A stretch of 64,000 bases of DNA from an uncultured Flavobacteriaceae bacterium. GTDB taxonomy: Bacteria; Bacteroidota; Bacteroidia; Flavobacteriales; Flavobacteriaceae. Location: assembly GCA_947488435.1 (NCBI GenBank), contig CANKZG010000001.1, positions 186,001-250,000 of the forward strand. Direction: 5' to 3'. Positions 36,792-45,836 of this stretch are shown here, piece by piece (positions within the stretch are counted from its first letter, which is position 1; every line of letters begins with the position of its first letter). A program made the translations under genes and the position numbers. Below the pieces are notes generated by a model. That model ran no database searches, was not told the DNA's origin, and saw only the letters and a program-made list of their open reading frames with translations.

Positions 36792-37862
36792 ATGAATATC
36801 CTACTGATAAGTCTATCGGCCATTTTGATGTGGTCATGTGGCGATATAAAAACGAAAAAAGATACCGCTACGGAAAGCAATGCTCCTACTGAAGAAGTTG
36901 CCCCCGAAAAGGTTCATATAGTAGAAGATGATGTTCAAGATCATCTTGCGGAAAGCATTAAACGTGAAGAAAATATTGAAACAAATAAGGAGGATAATTC
37001 TGAGGAGGATGATATAGGACAATCTTCAAAAGATACAACGGAAAATTTAGAGATATCCGATGTTATTGAAAACACTCCAGAAACTTCCACCACCCCTAAA
37101 ATTGCCGAAGAAACAGAGAAAATAGAAGTTGTTGAAGAAACTCCCGAGGAGGTAACAACGAATGCGGAAGGGGAACAAATTGAGAATATAGAAAAAAAGA
37201 TCGTTAAAACAATTGATCATACGGCGTGGAATACGCTTTTAACCAAATATGTGCAAAATAACGGAGATGTTGATTATAAGGGATTTGCCAAAGATGTTGA
37301 TGCCCTAAATTCGTATTTAACATTGCTAGCAAACAATAAGCCACAGGATGATTGGAGTAAAAATGAAAAACTTGCTTTTTATATCAACTTATATAATGCC
37401 GCCACGGTAAAATTAATTGTGGACAACTATCCCGTAAAAAGTATTAAAAATATTAAACGCCCTTGGGGATCAAAAGTAGTAACTTTGGGTGACGAATTAA
37501 TTTCATTGGGAGATATTGAACATAAAATTTTAAGAAAAATGAATGAACCTCGAATTCATTTCGCTATCAATTGTGCATCTTTTTCTTGTCCTAAATTAAT
37601 TAACGTTGCTTTTACTGCCCAAAATATGGAACAGCAATTAGAAGCAGCAACCAAGGATTTTATAAACGATCCTACCCGCAACAAAATAGCTACAGAAAGA
37701 GCTCAACTATCCGAAATATTTAAATGGTACAAAAAAGATTTTATAACTTCAAATAGTGCAACCGTATTAGAATACATTGATCCGTATACCGATGTATCTT
37801 TACAAGCGAAAACCAAAGTTGATTATTTAAAATACGACTGGAATTTGAATGAGGCAAAATAA
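36792..37862 (+). CDS. DUF547 lipoprotein with a long acidic linker
   Basis: 356 residues from the ATG at 36792, which begins MNILLISLSAILMWSC and gives a lipoprotein signal with Cys at 16. The in-frame ATG at 36732 would bury that signal and is rejected. After the lipid site come about 120 residues rich in Glu, Thr and Asp (low-complexity spacer), then the DUF547 domain (about 145-345): 'AFYINLYNAATVKLIVD', 'HFAINCASFSCPKL' and 'LSEIFKWYKKDF'. The function of DUF547 is unknown; the paired Cys in CASFSC are conserved in the second copy in this window. The stop lies inside the start of the next gene. Confidence 0.85.
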   Translation: MNILLISLSAILMWSCGDIKTKKDTATESNAPTEEVAPEKVHIVEDDVQDHLAESIKREENIETNKEDNSEEDDIGQSSKDTTENLEISDVIENTPETSTTPKIAEETEKIEVVEETPEEVTTNAEGEQIENIEKKIVKTIDHTAWNTLLTKYVQNNGDVDYKGFAKDVDALNSYLTLLANNKPQDDWSKNEKLAFYINLYNAATVKLIVDNYPVKSIKNIKRPWGSKVVTLGDELISLGDIEHKILRKMNEPRIHFAINCASFSCPKLINVAFTAQNMEQQLEAATKDFINDPTRNKIATERAQLSEIFKWYKKDFITSNSATVLEYIDPYTDVSLQAKTKVDYLKYDWNLNEAK

Positions 37863-38553
37863 AAGCCAAACTATTAGTATCATCATTCCGGTGTTGAATG
37901 AGGAAAATTGTATTGGAGACTTGCTAAAGTATCTAAACAAACACGCAACTCCTAACATTCTTGAAATCCTTGTGGTAGATGGAGGCAGTACCGACAAAAC
38001 TGTACAAATAGCTTCAGAACATGGTGCTATAGTATTGCATTCAGATAAGGGAAGGGCTAAACAAATGAATTTTGGTGCCCAGCACGCCAAAGGCAGTATC
38101 TATTATTTTTTGCATGGAGATACGTATCCTCCTGATAAATTTGACATTGCTATTGTTAAAGCGGTGGAAAATAACATTCCAACCGGTTGTTTTCAAATGA
38201 AGTTTGATAGCAATAATTTGTCTCTATATTTATTAGGGTGGCTCACCAAAATAAATCACCCTATATGCCGGGGGGGTGACCAATCTTTGTTTATTACCTC
38301 AGATTTATATGGAAATAGTGGTGGATTTAATGAAGCATATATTATTTATGAAGACAACGAGTATATTAGCAGATTGTATAAAATAGCTCCTTTTAAAATA
38401 TTACCTCTAAAAGTACTTACCTCTGCACGAAGGTTCGAGCATATTGGAATACTTCGACTACAATACCACTTTGGAGTATTGCATTTAAAAAGTTTTTTTG
38501 GTGCCACTCCGCAAGAACTTTACAACTATTATGACAAGAAGATTTCTACCTAG
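37849..38553 (+). CDS. TIGR04283-type (arsenosugar-associated) glycosyltransferase, GT2
   Basis: 234 residues of the GT-A fold: 'ISIIIPVLNEENCIGDLLKY', 'EILVVDGGSTDKTVQIAS', the 'FLHGDTYPP' metal-binding region and 'CRGGDQSLFI', typical of this family. Family members are found with ArsM and ArsS in arsenosugar loci and are thought to elaborate the dimethylarsinoyl-ribose core. The ATG overlaps the DUF547 gene by 14 bases. A run of seven G (38270-38276) within the CRGGD codons could be slip-prone but is probably just codon choice. Confidence 0.85.
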   Translation: MRQNKSQTISIIIPVLNEENCIGDLLKYLNKHATPNILEILVVDGGSTDKTVQIASEHGAIVLHSDKGRAKQMNFGAQHAKGSIYYFLHGDTYPPDKFDIAIVKAVENNIPTGCFQMKFDSNNLSLYLLGWLTKINHPICRGGDQSLFITSDLYGNSGGFNEAYIIYEDNEYISRLYKIAPFKILPLKVLTSARRFEHIGILRLQYHFGVLHLKSFFGATPQELYNYYDKKIST

Positions 38554-38584
38554 AAACCAACAATCGCTGCTTCCAAAGAATTCC

Positions 38585-38592
38585 TATCTTTG
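38585..38592 (+). promoter_or_regulatory. -7 promoter element upstream of the 38613 lipoprotein gene
   Basis: TATCTTTG, an exact TAnnTTTG match, 20 bases before the ATG at 38613. No good -33 element is seen at the usual spacing. It separates the lipoprotein gene from the arsenosugar-like cluster. Confidence 0.45.
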
Positions 38593-38612
38593 AATAGTTT
38601 AATAGATTTCCC

Positions 38613-39521
38613 ATGAAAACCAAAAAAATCCTAATTACATTTTTGTTTCTTTCGGTTCTAATATCGTGTAAAAACACTCCTGAAAGAAAAACATTAGAAT
38701 CTAGCAACGAAGAACCAATTACCACTGATCTGGCAAAGGTTCCCGACAGTTGGATCAACAAACGTGTAAAAAATGCAAAATTAAAACTCGAAAAAAGCGA
38801 AGCTGGCAGTATCGTATGGAATGCTATGGAAGCTCATGGTGGTCTAGATACATGGTATAAAAATGGCCCCGTTTCTTTTCAGTTCTATTACAATCCCTTG
38901 GATGGCGGAACACCAAGAAATACGCATCAGATTGTTGATACATGGAGCAGTCGTGCACGTCATAAGAAAGTTGTAGATACTACCGCTCAATATGGTTGGG
39001 ATGGGAAAGCTGCATGGGTACGTGCCGCAGATAGTACCGCTTTTCCGTATAACACTCGATTTTGGGCTTTAACACCCTATTTTTTCATGGCACAACCTTT
39101 TGTACTTGATGGCCAAGGAACAAACTTAGAAGTGTTACCCCAAGAAATATATAAAGAAACAAATTATGATGTTGTTAAGGTTACCTTTAATGAAGGTACT
39201 GGTGATGCTCCTGACGACTATTACGTTTTGTATTTTAATACAGAAACGCATCTTCTAGGTGTTATTCGATATGTGGTTTCGTATCCAAAATATTTTAAGA
39301 AAGGAGAACATACTCCGGAAAAATTTATGGAATTATATGGGAAGCAGACCGTTGAAGGGATTGTCCTTCCAGAACGTTATCAAACGCATTGGTTATTAGA
39401 AAATAACATGCCCGGAGAATATATTACAGAAATCACATTATCAAATGTAGGCTTTAAACCCAATACGGTAGATACTTTTTTTAATGTTCCCGAAGGTGCT
39501 ACTGTACTAGAAGGTTTGTAA
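38613..39521 (+). CDS. Lipoprotein, probably DUF6503/LolA-like fold
   Basis: 302 residues with a lipoprotein signal ('LSVLISCKNT', Cys near 19). The body alternates beta strands: 'AHGGLDTWYKNGPVSFQFYY', 'QYGWDGKAAWVR', 'YYVLYFNTETHLLGVIRYVV', as in LolA/LppX-like half-barrels that bind lipids. I associate this pattern with the flavobacterial DUF6503 family, but this rests on memory of the sequence pattern. It has its own probable promoter and appears monocistronic. Confidence 0.65.
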   Translation: MKTKKILITFLFLSVLISCKNTPERKTLESSNEEPITTDLAKVPDSWINKRVKNAKLKLEKSEAGSIVWNAMEAHGGLDTWYKNGPVSFQFYYNPLDGGTPRNTHQIVDTWSSRARHKKVVDTTAQYGWDGKAAWVRAADSTAFPYNTRFWALTPYFFMAQPFVLDGQGTNLEVLPQEIYKETNYDVVKVTFNEGTGDAPDDYYVLYFNTETHLLGVIRYVVSYPKYFKKGEHTPEKFMELYGKQTVEGIVLPERYQTHWLLENNMPGEYITEITLSNVGFKPNTVDTFFNVPEGATVLEGL

Positions 39522-39573
39522 CATAGGCTTTTTCACCAAAGAAAAACATGACGCTCTTGAGCTCCTTTCGGGT

Positions 39574-40626
39574 TTATTTTTTTGGTTTCTCCTGATTTTC
39601 AAAATCCAACAATAGTCCTTGGGCAATCCAATTCGCCAATGCTTGTCGATTATCAGGATTTAAAATTCGCTTCTGGTCTTTTTTGCTTTTAATATTTCCC
39701 AATTCAATATAAGCCATGGGTGCTAATGTGTTTTTAACTAAATACAAATCACTTCGATCCGAAAACGTACCGGTATAGTTCCGATTAGGCTGAAACTTCT
39801 TATACTTTGTCTTAAAAGTCTGATGTATACTTTCTGCTAATTTTTTACCATTTTTACTTTTCTCATGATGGTAAAAAAATACGTCAATATTTTCGCCCTT
39901 ACTGCGACTATCTACGTGAGTAACTAAGAGTCTTTGGTAGCTTTTCGAATGTTGCAAATACAACTTATTTACAACTTCCACACGCTGCTGTAATCGTTTA
40001 AGCTGATTTCTAGGTATCACTTTATCTGGATAAACAACCTCATCGTAATCAGTCACCAAAGCCTTTTCGTCTCGAATTCCATCATCTCCATCTCTAACAA
40101 TAATATACACTTTAGCTCCATGAGATAACAATTCTTTCGCCAACCGTAGGGTGACATCATAGGCGTATTCATCTTCGGCTATTATTTTATCCTTATACAC
40201 TTCAATTGCTCCAGGATCAGGACCGCCATGTCCCGAGATAAGATAGTAAACAGTCCCATCTAACCGTTTGCTTTTTGGAACAACGAAGGCGAAGTCTTCT
40301 CCAAAAATTGGATATTCCTCACCAGTTGCCAATGTTATTTCTCTTCCCATTTTCGAGGTAGCATCGGGTGCATCCGGGAGCACATACGACTTTCCCTCAA
40401 TCAACAAACTGCTATTCTTAATATTGTCTTGATTGAGCGACACAAAATCTTCATAGTACTTTACAGGATCTATTCCTTGCTTTCTTAAAATTGAGTAAAT
40501 TCCATCTCCACGCTCTGCTACAACGGTAAGTAACGAGTCTTGAGCATTCAATGAACCCGATATAACGCCAATAACCCAGAGTAGTAAAAAACAACCTCTT
40601 TTTGTTAATATTACCATCATATTCAA
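39574..40626 (-). CDS. N-acetylmuramoyl-L-alanine amidase (Amidase_3) with LysM-like N-terminus
   Basis: 350 residues: a signal peptide ending near residue 29 ('SLNAQ'), a LysM-like segment (about 33-85, 'AERGDGIYSILRKQG') and a zinc amidase domain (about 125-345). Ligands and catalytic residues are recognisable: His in 'ISGHGGPDPGA', Glu in 'AEDEYAYDV', His in 'VTHVDSRS' and Glu in 'YIELGNIKSKKDQ'. It cleaves the bond between MurNAc and the peptide stem during cell separation or envelope remodelling. A second in-frame ATG three codons in would serve equally well. Confidence 0.88.
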   Translation of the reverse strand: MNMMVILTKRGCFLLLWVIGVISGSLNAQDSLLTVVAERGDGIYSILRKQGIDPVKYYEDFVSLNQDNIKNSSLLIEGKSYVLPDAPDATSKMGREITLATGEEYPIFGEDFAFVVPKSKRLDGTVYYLISGHGGPDPGAIEVYKDKIIAEDEYAYDVTLRLAKELLSHGAKVYIIVRDGDDGIRDEKALVTDYDEVVYPDKVIPRNQLKRLQQRVEVVNKLYLQHSKSYQRLLVTHVDSRSKGENIDVFFYHHEKSKNGKKLAESIHQTFKTKYKKFQPNRNYTGTFSDRSDLYLVKNTLAPMAYIELGNIKSKKDQKRILNPDNRQALANWIAQGLLLDFENQEKPKK

Positions 40627-40803
40627 GAAATTACTGGTTTAGAAATACCGTAAACACTTACAGTATTACAAAATTAAACAACTCTCAAGGTCATATAATT
40701 ATCCCCAATAATTTATTTAACTAAGTTTTCAACAATTTGGGACATTTTTATTTCATCTAAACTATCTTGTGATAAGCAATAGAAACCCTAACTTAAGTTC
40801 ATA

Positions 40804-42687
40804 ATGGCTGGAAAAATACAAACCAATGGCATGGTATTTACCGATATTCATGGAAGAGAAATGATACTCCGAGGAATTAATTTAGGAGGGTCATCTAAAA
40901 TGCCTTTCTCGCCTTATACTGTTTCCCATATTAAAAAGGGTTTTTATGAAGCTCAAAAGGTATCCTTTATCGGAAGACCTTTCCCTCTAGCTGAAGCAGA
41001 TGAGCATTTTAAACGTTTAAAAACCTGGGGGTTTCATTGCCTTCGTTTTTTGGTTACTTGGGAAGCTATTGAGCACGAGGGACCAGGAATTTATGACGAG
41101 GATTACCTCGATTATCTCCACGCTCTAATACACAAGGCGAATACTTATGATATAAACATTTTTATAGATCCTCATCAGGATGTTTGGAGCAGATTTACTG
41201 GAGGTGATGGTGCTCCTTTATGGACTTTAGAAAAGGTAGGTTTTATTCCAGAAAATTTTGACGCTTCGGGGGTTTCTTTTACCCATAATATCATGGGAGA
41301 TCCTTATCCTAGAATGGAATGGTACACGAATAACTTTAAATTTGCCGCTGGAACCATGTTTACATTATTTTGGGGCGGAAGTAAATTCGCGCCTAAAACA
41401 TTTATACAAGGTATTCCTGTACAAGAATATCTCCAGTCCCATTATATAAATGCTTTTAAGCATCTGGCTAAAAAGTTGGTTGACTTACCCAATGTTATTG
41501 GTTATGAAACCATGAATGAACCTGCTACAGGATTCATTGAAGCGGAAGACATTAATTCATGGATTGGAGAATATGGAATAGGCTATACACCTACCCTTTG
41601 GCAATCCATGCAATTGGCTTCCGGTGTACCACAAGAAGTTGAACTTTGGGAATATACTGCCGCCTCCGGAATACGACCAAAGTCTGAAAAAATATGGAAA
41701 AATCTCAAAAAGGTAAAGGTATGGAAAGATGGGTATACCGATATATGGAGGGAAAACAAGGTTTGGGAGTTCGATGCAAAAGGCACTCCCAAATTATTAG
41801 ACGCGCATTATTTCAAAACCGTTAAAGGAGCATTTCTTGAAGATCATTTTAAACCTTTTGCACAGCGGTTTATCAATGCGATACGAGAAGTATCTCCAGA
41901 AGCCATAATCTTTATTGAACCACCTATCGGCATGCCGCTGCCCAATTGGAAGGAAAACAAACCTCAAAACGTAGTTGATGCTAGTCATTGGTATGATATT
42001 CACGCACTGTTTTCTAAAGAATATGATCCTGAGTTTACCATTAACCACTATACCAAACAACCTTATTATGGTCTGGAAGCAGTTGAGCAATCTTTTGAAA
42101 CCCAATTAAACCAGATCAAAGCAAAAACGGAAGATCGCATGGGTGCAATTCCAACATTAATTGGTGAATTTGGTATTCCTATGGATTTGGCACAGGGAAA
42201 GGCATATGATACAGGAGAATTCAACATTCATATTAAGGCGCTGGATGCTTATTTCAGAGGGATGGAAAAAAATCTTTTAAATTACACACTGTGGAATTAT
42301 ACTGCAGACAATACAAATGCCAGAGGAGATCAATGGAATGGAGAAGATCTCTCAATTTTTAGTAAAGACCAACAAAAAAATCCTTCCGATATACATTCGG
42401 GAGGAAGGGCATTAGCTGCGGTTGTAAGACCCTACCCTATGAAGATTGCGGGAAAATTACTTTCATATCATTTTAATCTAAAAAAGAAATACTTCACTAT
42501 GAAATTTGTATCAAATCCTTCGATCGAAGCACCTACGGAAGTTTTCATTCCTAGCTATCAATTTCCTGATTACAAAGTAAGTATCTCCAAGGGTACATTT
42601 CGAAAAGACAAGACGCAAGAACGATTATTAATTTACCCCACAACTACTGCAGAAACACTTGAAATATCAGTATACGAAAAGCGTTAA
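40804..42687 (+). CDS. GH5 glycoside hydrolase resembling subfamily 12 (steryl-glucosidase/glucosylceramidase type)
   Basis: 627 residues, no signal peptide, so probably cytoplasmic. A TIM barrel fills about 1-500 and a beta-sandwich the C-terminus (about 530-625). The catalytic acid/base is Glu239 in 'YETMNEP' and the nucleophile Glu455 in 'LIGEFGIPMDL'. The 'DPHQDVWSRFTGGDGAP' segment and 'LRGINLGGSSKMP' match GH5_12, known from fungal enzymes that remove glucose from ergosterol glucoside or glucosylceramide. The family call is from motif memory. The stop overlaps the convergent Omp85 gene by 4 bases. Confidence 0.78.
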   Translation: MAGKIQTNGMVFTDIHGREMILRGINLGGSSKMPFSPYTVSHIKKGFYEAQKVSFIGRPFPLAEADEHFKRLKTWGFHCLRFLVTWEAIEHEGPGIYDEDYLDYLHALIHKANTYDINIFIDPHQDVWSRFTGGDGAPLWTLEKVGFIPENFDASGVSFTHNIMGDPYPRMEWYTNNFKFAAGTMFTLFWGGSKFAPKTFIQGIPVQEYLQSHYINAFKHLAKKLVDLPNVIGYETMNEPATGFIEAEDINSWIGEYGIGYTPTLWQSMQLASGVPQEVELWEYTAASGIRPKSEKIWKNLKKVKVWKDGYTDIWRENKVWEFDAKGTPKLLDAHYFKTVKGAFLEDHFKPFAQRFINAIREVSPEAIIFIEPPIGMPLPNWKENKPQNVVDASHWYDIHALFSKEYDPEFTINHYTKQPYYGLEAVEQSFETQLNQIKAKTEDRMGAIPTLIGEFGIPMDLAQGKAYDTGEFNIHIKALDAYFRGMEKNLLNYTLWNYTADNTNARGDQWNGEDLSIFSKDQQKNPSDIHSGGRALAAVVRPYPMKIAGKLLSYHFNLKKKYFTMKFVSNPSIEAPTEVFIPSYQFPDYKVSISKGTFRKDKTQERLLIYPTTTAETLEISVYEKR

Positions 42688-43949
42688 AAATATTGCCCAA
42701 TTCCAAACACAATGCCCCGTTCCGCATCTTGTGTTATTCCATAACCATAATCAACTCTAAGAATAGCATTAAAAATCCGTTTGTGAATAAATCGCAAACC
42801 AACGCCAGGGTATATTCTTAGGTTTTGCGAATCTCCAAAATCCCCAAAGTCACCTCCCGGATTTCGCCATGTACCACCATCTACAAATACATTTCCCTGT
42901 AATACAAACCAATCTTTATCTACGAATGTATGTCGGTATTCCGTATTCAATACAATAGCCGCTGTTCCCCGATCTATAGTATTTCCTACCCCTCTTATGT
43001 TCAAGTTATTATCTACAGCGAAGGGTGCAAAAGGTGAATCACTATTTGTAGCAAATCCTACGTGAAGTCTATTTGCCCAATTGCCTCTTTCTCCAACGCG
43101 TTTAAAATGCTTAAATGTATTGAACCAAATAAAGAATGTAGGCAATCGTTCGTCAGAACTTTCAACATATTGAGTGTTCAAGGTACTTTGAAAACCCTCT
43201 AAATAATGATAGTAGTATTTGATATTATCAAATTGGTAAATAAACTTATATAAATATTTGTCAACCACAAGAGCCAAGGGAACATCCTCGCTTGTTGCAC
43301 CAAAAAGAAACTCATAATCCTCTGTAAAAAACGTTGCTCCTAGCTCGATTCTATGATTAAAATTAAATTCATACAATCCAAGTAACTCATAAGAGGTGTT
43401 GTTGTATTTATACTCGGCCGTGGCATTTTCAAAAAAAACAGGTTCTTGGGTGGTGAGATCTTGATAACTTAAGGATAGTCCTAGTTTTTTTCCTAACAAA
43501 TAGGGAGCCCTAATATTTATACCATACGAATCAAAAATATCATGTTGATAGAATCCTCCCAAAGTAATATTTCTTCCCAGCAAATTAAATTCCTGTAAGC
43601 CTAACCTAAAGGCTATTTCCTCATTGGTAGAACTGTAAACGTTAGCAAATGGGATTAATGTAAAATTCTCCTCAATGTTATAAAATACGTTATAGCTATT
43701 TTCTTCATTTGCAGGGAATACCTGAAAATACGCATGTGCTACAGAAGGTAGTCGTTGTAACCGCGCAATGTCTTGTTCAAGAGCAAGGGAATCTAATACA
43801 TCACCAGGTTTTACTCTTGCAATTTGTCTAACAAAAGAGGCTTTTGTTCGCTTATTCCCTTGTACTTTTATATCTATAACTACGGGCTTTTGGGCGTACC
43901 CAAAAGTTGCCATAAATATAAATAGCAAAGCAAAACAACCCGATTTCAT
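42684..43949 (-). CDS. Omp85-superfamily outer-membrane barrel with a single POTRA domain
   Basis: 421 residues: a signal peptide (about 1-19, 'FGYAQ'), one POTRA domain (about 22-95, 'VVIDIKVQGNKRTKASFVRQ', 'LDSLALEQDIARLQRLPSV') and a 16-strand-like barrel ending in an aromatic Phe, as in BamA substrates and BamA itself. Full BamA has five POTRA domains and TamA three, so this is a short Omp85 of unknown cargo, possibly lipid or protein transport. The usual RGF tripeptide of strand L6 may be represented by 'NIRGVGN'. It is convergent with the GH5 gene. Confidence 0.8.
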   Translation of the reverse strand: MKSGCFALLFIFMATFGYAQKPVVIDIKVQGNKRTKASFVRQIARVKPGDVLDSLALEQDIARLQRLPSVAHAYFQVFPANEENSYNVFYNIEENFTLIPFANVYSSTNEEIAFRLGLQEFNLLGRNITLGGFYQHDIFDSYGINIRAPYLLGKKLGLSLSYQDLTTQEPVFFENATAEYKYNNTSYELLGLYEFNFNHRIELGATFFTEDYEFLFGATSEDVPLALVVDKYLYKFIYQFDNIKYYYHYLEGFQSTLNTQYVESSDERLPTFFIWFNTFKHFKRVGERGNWANRLHVGFATNSDSPFAPFAVDNNLNIRGVGNTIDRGTAAIVLNTEYRHTFVDKDWFVLQGNVFVDGGTWRNPGGDFGDFGDSQNLRIYPGVGLRFIHKRIFNAILRVDYGYGITQDAERGIVFGIGQYF

Positions 43950-44040
43950 AGCATAGCTTCTTTTATGAAGGTTCTCAAAGATAGGTAACCCTTATCTAAA
44001 ATAGGCTTTTCGCTTTACTAAATTTAAAAGTGTCTAGAAT

Positions 44041-44781
44041 CTATAGTTCAAATGGAATTTCAGAAATTAGGTTTACCCAACTATCTTCCGTTACGCCAAG
44101 AAGTACAAAATTGTATGGGGTATTAAAGTCGAGATCAGGTGGTGTTTCTTCCGTAATATTCAAAACAACATTATCTAGTTTATAGTACTGAAAATTTCGT
44201 TCGAAAGTATAGGTCCCTGATAGTAGCTCTCCATTTTCTTCTGTAACTGCATGAAAATAAATCACAGAATCGGTAAAAGAACCATCCTCCCATTCAAAAG
44301 CTGGCATATTACCCATAGTATTATCTACCATAACGTTATCAGTTAAGTATTCCGTGGGTGCCGTAATTTGTTTCAATCGAACCGGGTTTGCAATATGAAT
44401 TTCTCCGTTTTCTTCAAAAATAGCTACTACCCATTTCTCCTGTGTGGGTCGAACCTCGTAACGTAATAAATAACCATTTAAAAAGTCGTCTAAAGGCGGA
44501 CTATTGATTTCTGTATAATTATTAAAATCATTTTTATCCTGCGTTATATTTTCCGTACCAAATATTCGAATATTAGTAACACCAGGCCTTGGATACAAAT
44601 AAATACTCACAACATTTGGGTCTCTGTTACTGGCGGCGCAGGCAATTACATTATCAATAACAACTTCACGGTCTAACAATAGATTAGCTAAAACAACTGT
44701 TTCTTGAACTTCTTCTGCTGTTTCTTCAGAGGAACAACTGAGCAGAAAAAAAACGCTTAATACAAATACAATCTTTCTCAC
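44041..44781 (-). CDS. Hypothetical lipoprotein
   Basis: 246 residues with a lipoprotein signal ('VFFLLSCSSEETAEE', Cys near 16). The rest is predicted beta-rich without a recognised domain; an early 'DNVIACAASNRDPNVVSIYL' segment recurs in flavobacterial lipoproteins as far as I can tell. Its start lies one base after the stop of the GH113-like gene, so the two are co-transcribed and may act on the same carbohydrate. Confidence 0.7.
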   Translation of the reverse strand: MRKIVFVLSVFFLLSCSSEETAEEVQETVVLANLLLDREVVIDNVIACAASNRDPNVVSIYLYPRPGVTNIRIFGTENITQDKNDFNNYTEINSPPLDDFLNGYLLRYEVRPTQEKWVVAIFEENGEIHIANPVRLKQITAPTEYLTDNVMVDNTMGNMPAFEWEDGSFTDSVIYFHAVTEENGELLSGTYTFERNFQYYKLDNVVLNITEETPPDLDFNTPYNFVLLGVTEDSWVNLISEIPFEL

Positions 44782-44782
44782 C

Positions 44783-45784
44783 TTAAAACAATTTATAATG
44801 ATCTCTTATCACCTTCTCCACTGGTTTATTTTGAGGGGTAAATCTATTATCATTTAAGCCTCCAGCATTTTCATGATGTATAAACCATTTCCAAATAAAA
44901 CCTCCTGCAAACCAATCTTCCTTCCAAAATTCTTCAAACAATGCCTTTGTAGCATTGGATTGAGCATCAAAATTAACCGCCACGTTATTCCGATCTGCTA
45001 ACCAGGGTTTCTTTGCGGTATAATCGGTACTCCGGTAACCAAATTCGGTAAAAAGAACTGGCTTTTTTAGTGTTCGACTGAGTTGTTCAATTTTTTCTTT
45101 GTGTGGTTGCCAACCTGCTTGCAGTTGCGATAGCGATGGGGTTTTTTCTTCAGATAATGGAAAGTAGGCATCTATGCCAATGTAATCTAGTTCTCCCCAA
45201 AACGGAGTTCTTGTAAATTCATCCCAGTTAGCGGCGTAGGTTAGTTTTCCTGAATAAACACTCTTTATTTTGCTAATAAGCTTTGTCCAAAACTCAGGTC
45301 TGTTTTTTGTAAATTGTTCCAATTCGGTGCCAATACAAAAATATTCGCTTTCCGTTTCCTCAGCTAACCTTGCATATACAAGGATAAAATTTTCATAAGA
45401 AGTTTCCAGTTTTTTCCAATCTTCTTCGGCTTCCATCTTTAAGTGGCCGGTAAATATCCCTCTCCAAATCCAAATTTGTGGCTTCACCATTACAGCAATG
45501 CCATTCTCATGCAACATTGTTATATACTGCCTAGCTCCAGATCTGGTTTCGCCATACCATTGACGCTGTGTATTGAATATTATTTCAGGAGAATTTACAT
45601 CTCTAATAAAACCAAATGGCATTACAGCAGCATGACTCGCATTAACTTCTAAAACTGGATTGATAGCTTTCTGGGTCACCTCTTCTCGGGAGCTTACAAA
45701 ACTTATTCCATTTACTTTTTTGTTTTCTTGACCACTACACGAAAGCTGAATTAAAAATAAAAAAAGGAGTCCTATTTTTTTCAT
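44783..45784 (-). CDS. Lipoprotein glycoside hydrolase, GH113-like TIM barrel
   Basis: 333 residues from the ATG at 45784 (MKKIGLLFLFLIQLSC, Cys at 16 as the lipid site); the in-frame ATG at 45817 would add 11 residues before the signal and is rejected. TIM-barrel signatures: 'VMVKPQIWIWRG', 'FCIGTELEQFTKN' (probable acid/base Glu), 'YIGIDAYFPL' and 'VLFTEFGYRS' (probable nucleophile Glu). GH113 enzymes are beta-mannanases. The lipid anchor places it on the cell surface or in the periplasm. It shares a transcript with the hypothetical lipoprotein. Confidence 0.75.
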   Translation of the reverse strand: MKKIGLLFLFLIQLSCSGQENKKVNGISFVSSREEVTQKAINPVLEVNASHAAVMPFGFIRDVNSPEIIFNTQRQWYGETRSGARQYITMLHENGIAVMVKPQIWIWRGIFTGHLKMEAEEDWKKLETSYENFILVYARLAEETESEYFCIGTELEQFTKNRPEFWTKLISKIKSVYSGKLTYAANWDEFTRTPFWGELDYIGIDAYFPLSEEKTPSLSQLQAGWQPHKEKIEQLSRTLKKPVLFTEFGYRSTDYTAKKPWLADRNNVAVNFDAQSNATKALFEEFWKEDWFAGGFIWKWFIHHENAGGLNDNRFTPQNKPVEKVIRDHYKLF

Positions 45785-45836
45785 ATATGAAAATATTATA
45801 AGACTCCTAAAATACATTATATGTCGTTATATTAGA

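Noticed and set aside
38270-38276. Seven-G tract in the TIGR04283 glycosyltransferase as a phase-variation switch
   Set aside because: It encodes the conserved Arg-Gly-Gly of the family motif in the middle of the gene, so codon choice is the simpler explanation.
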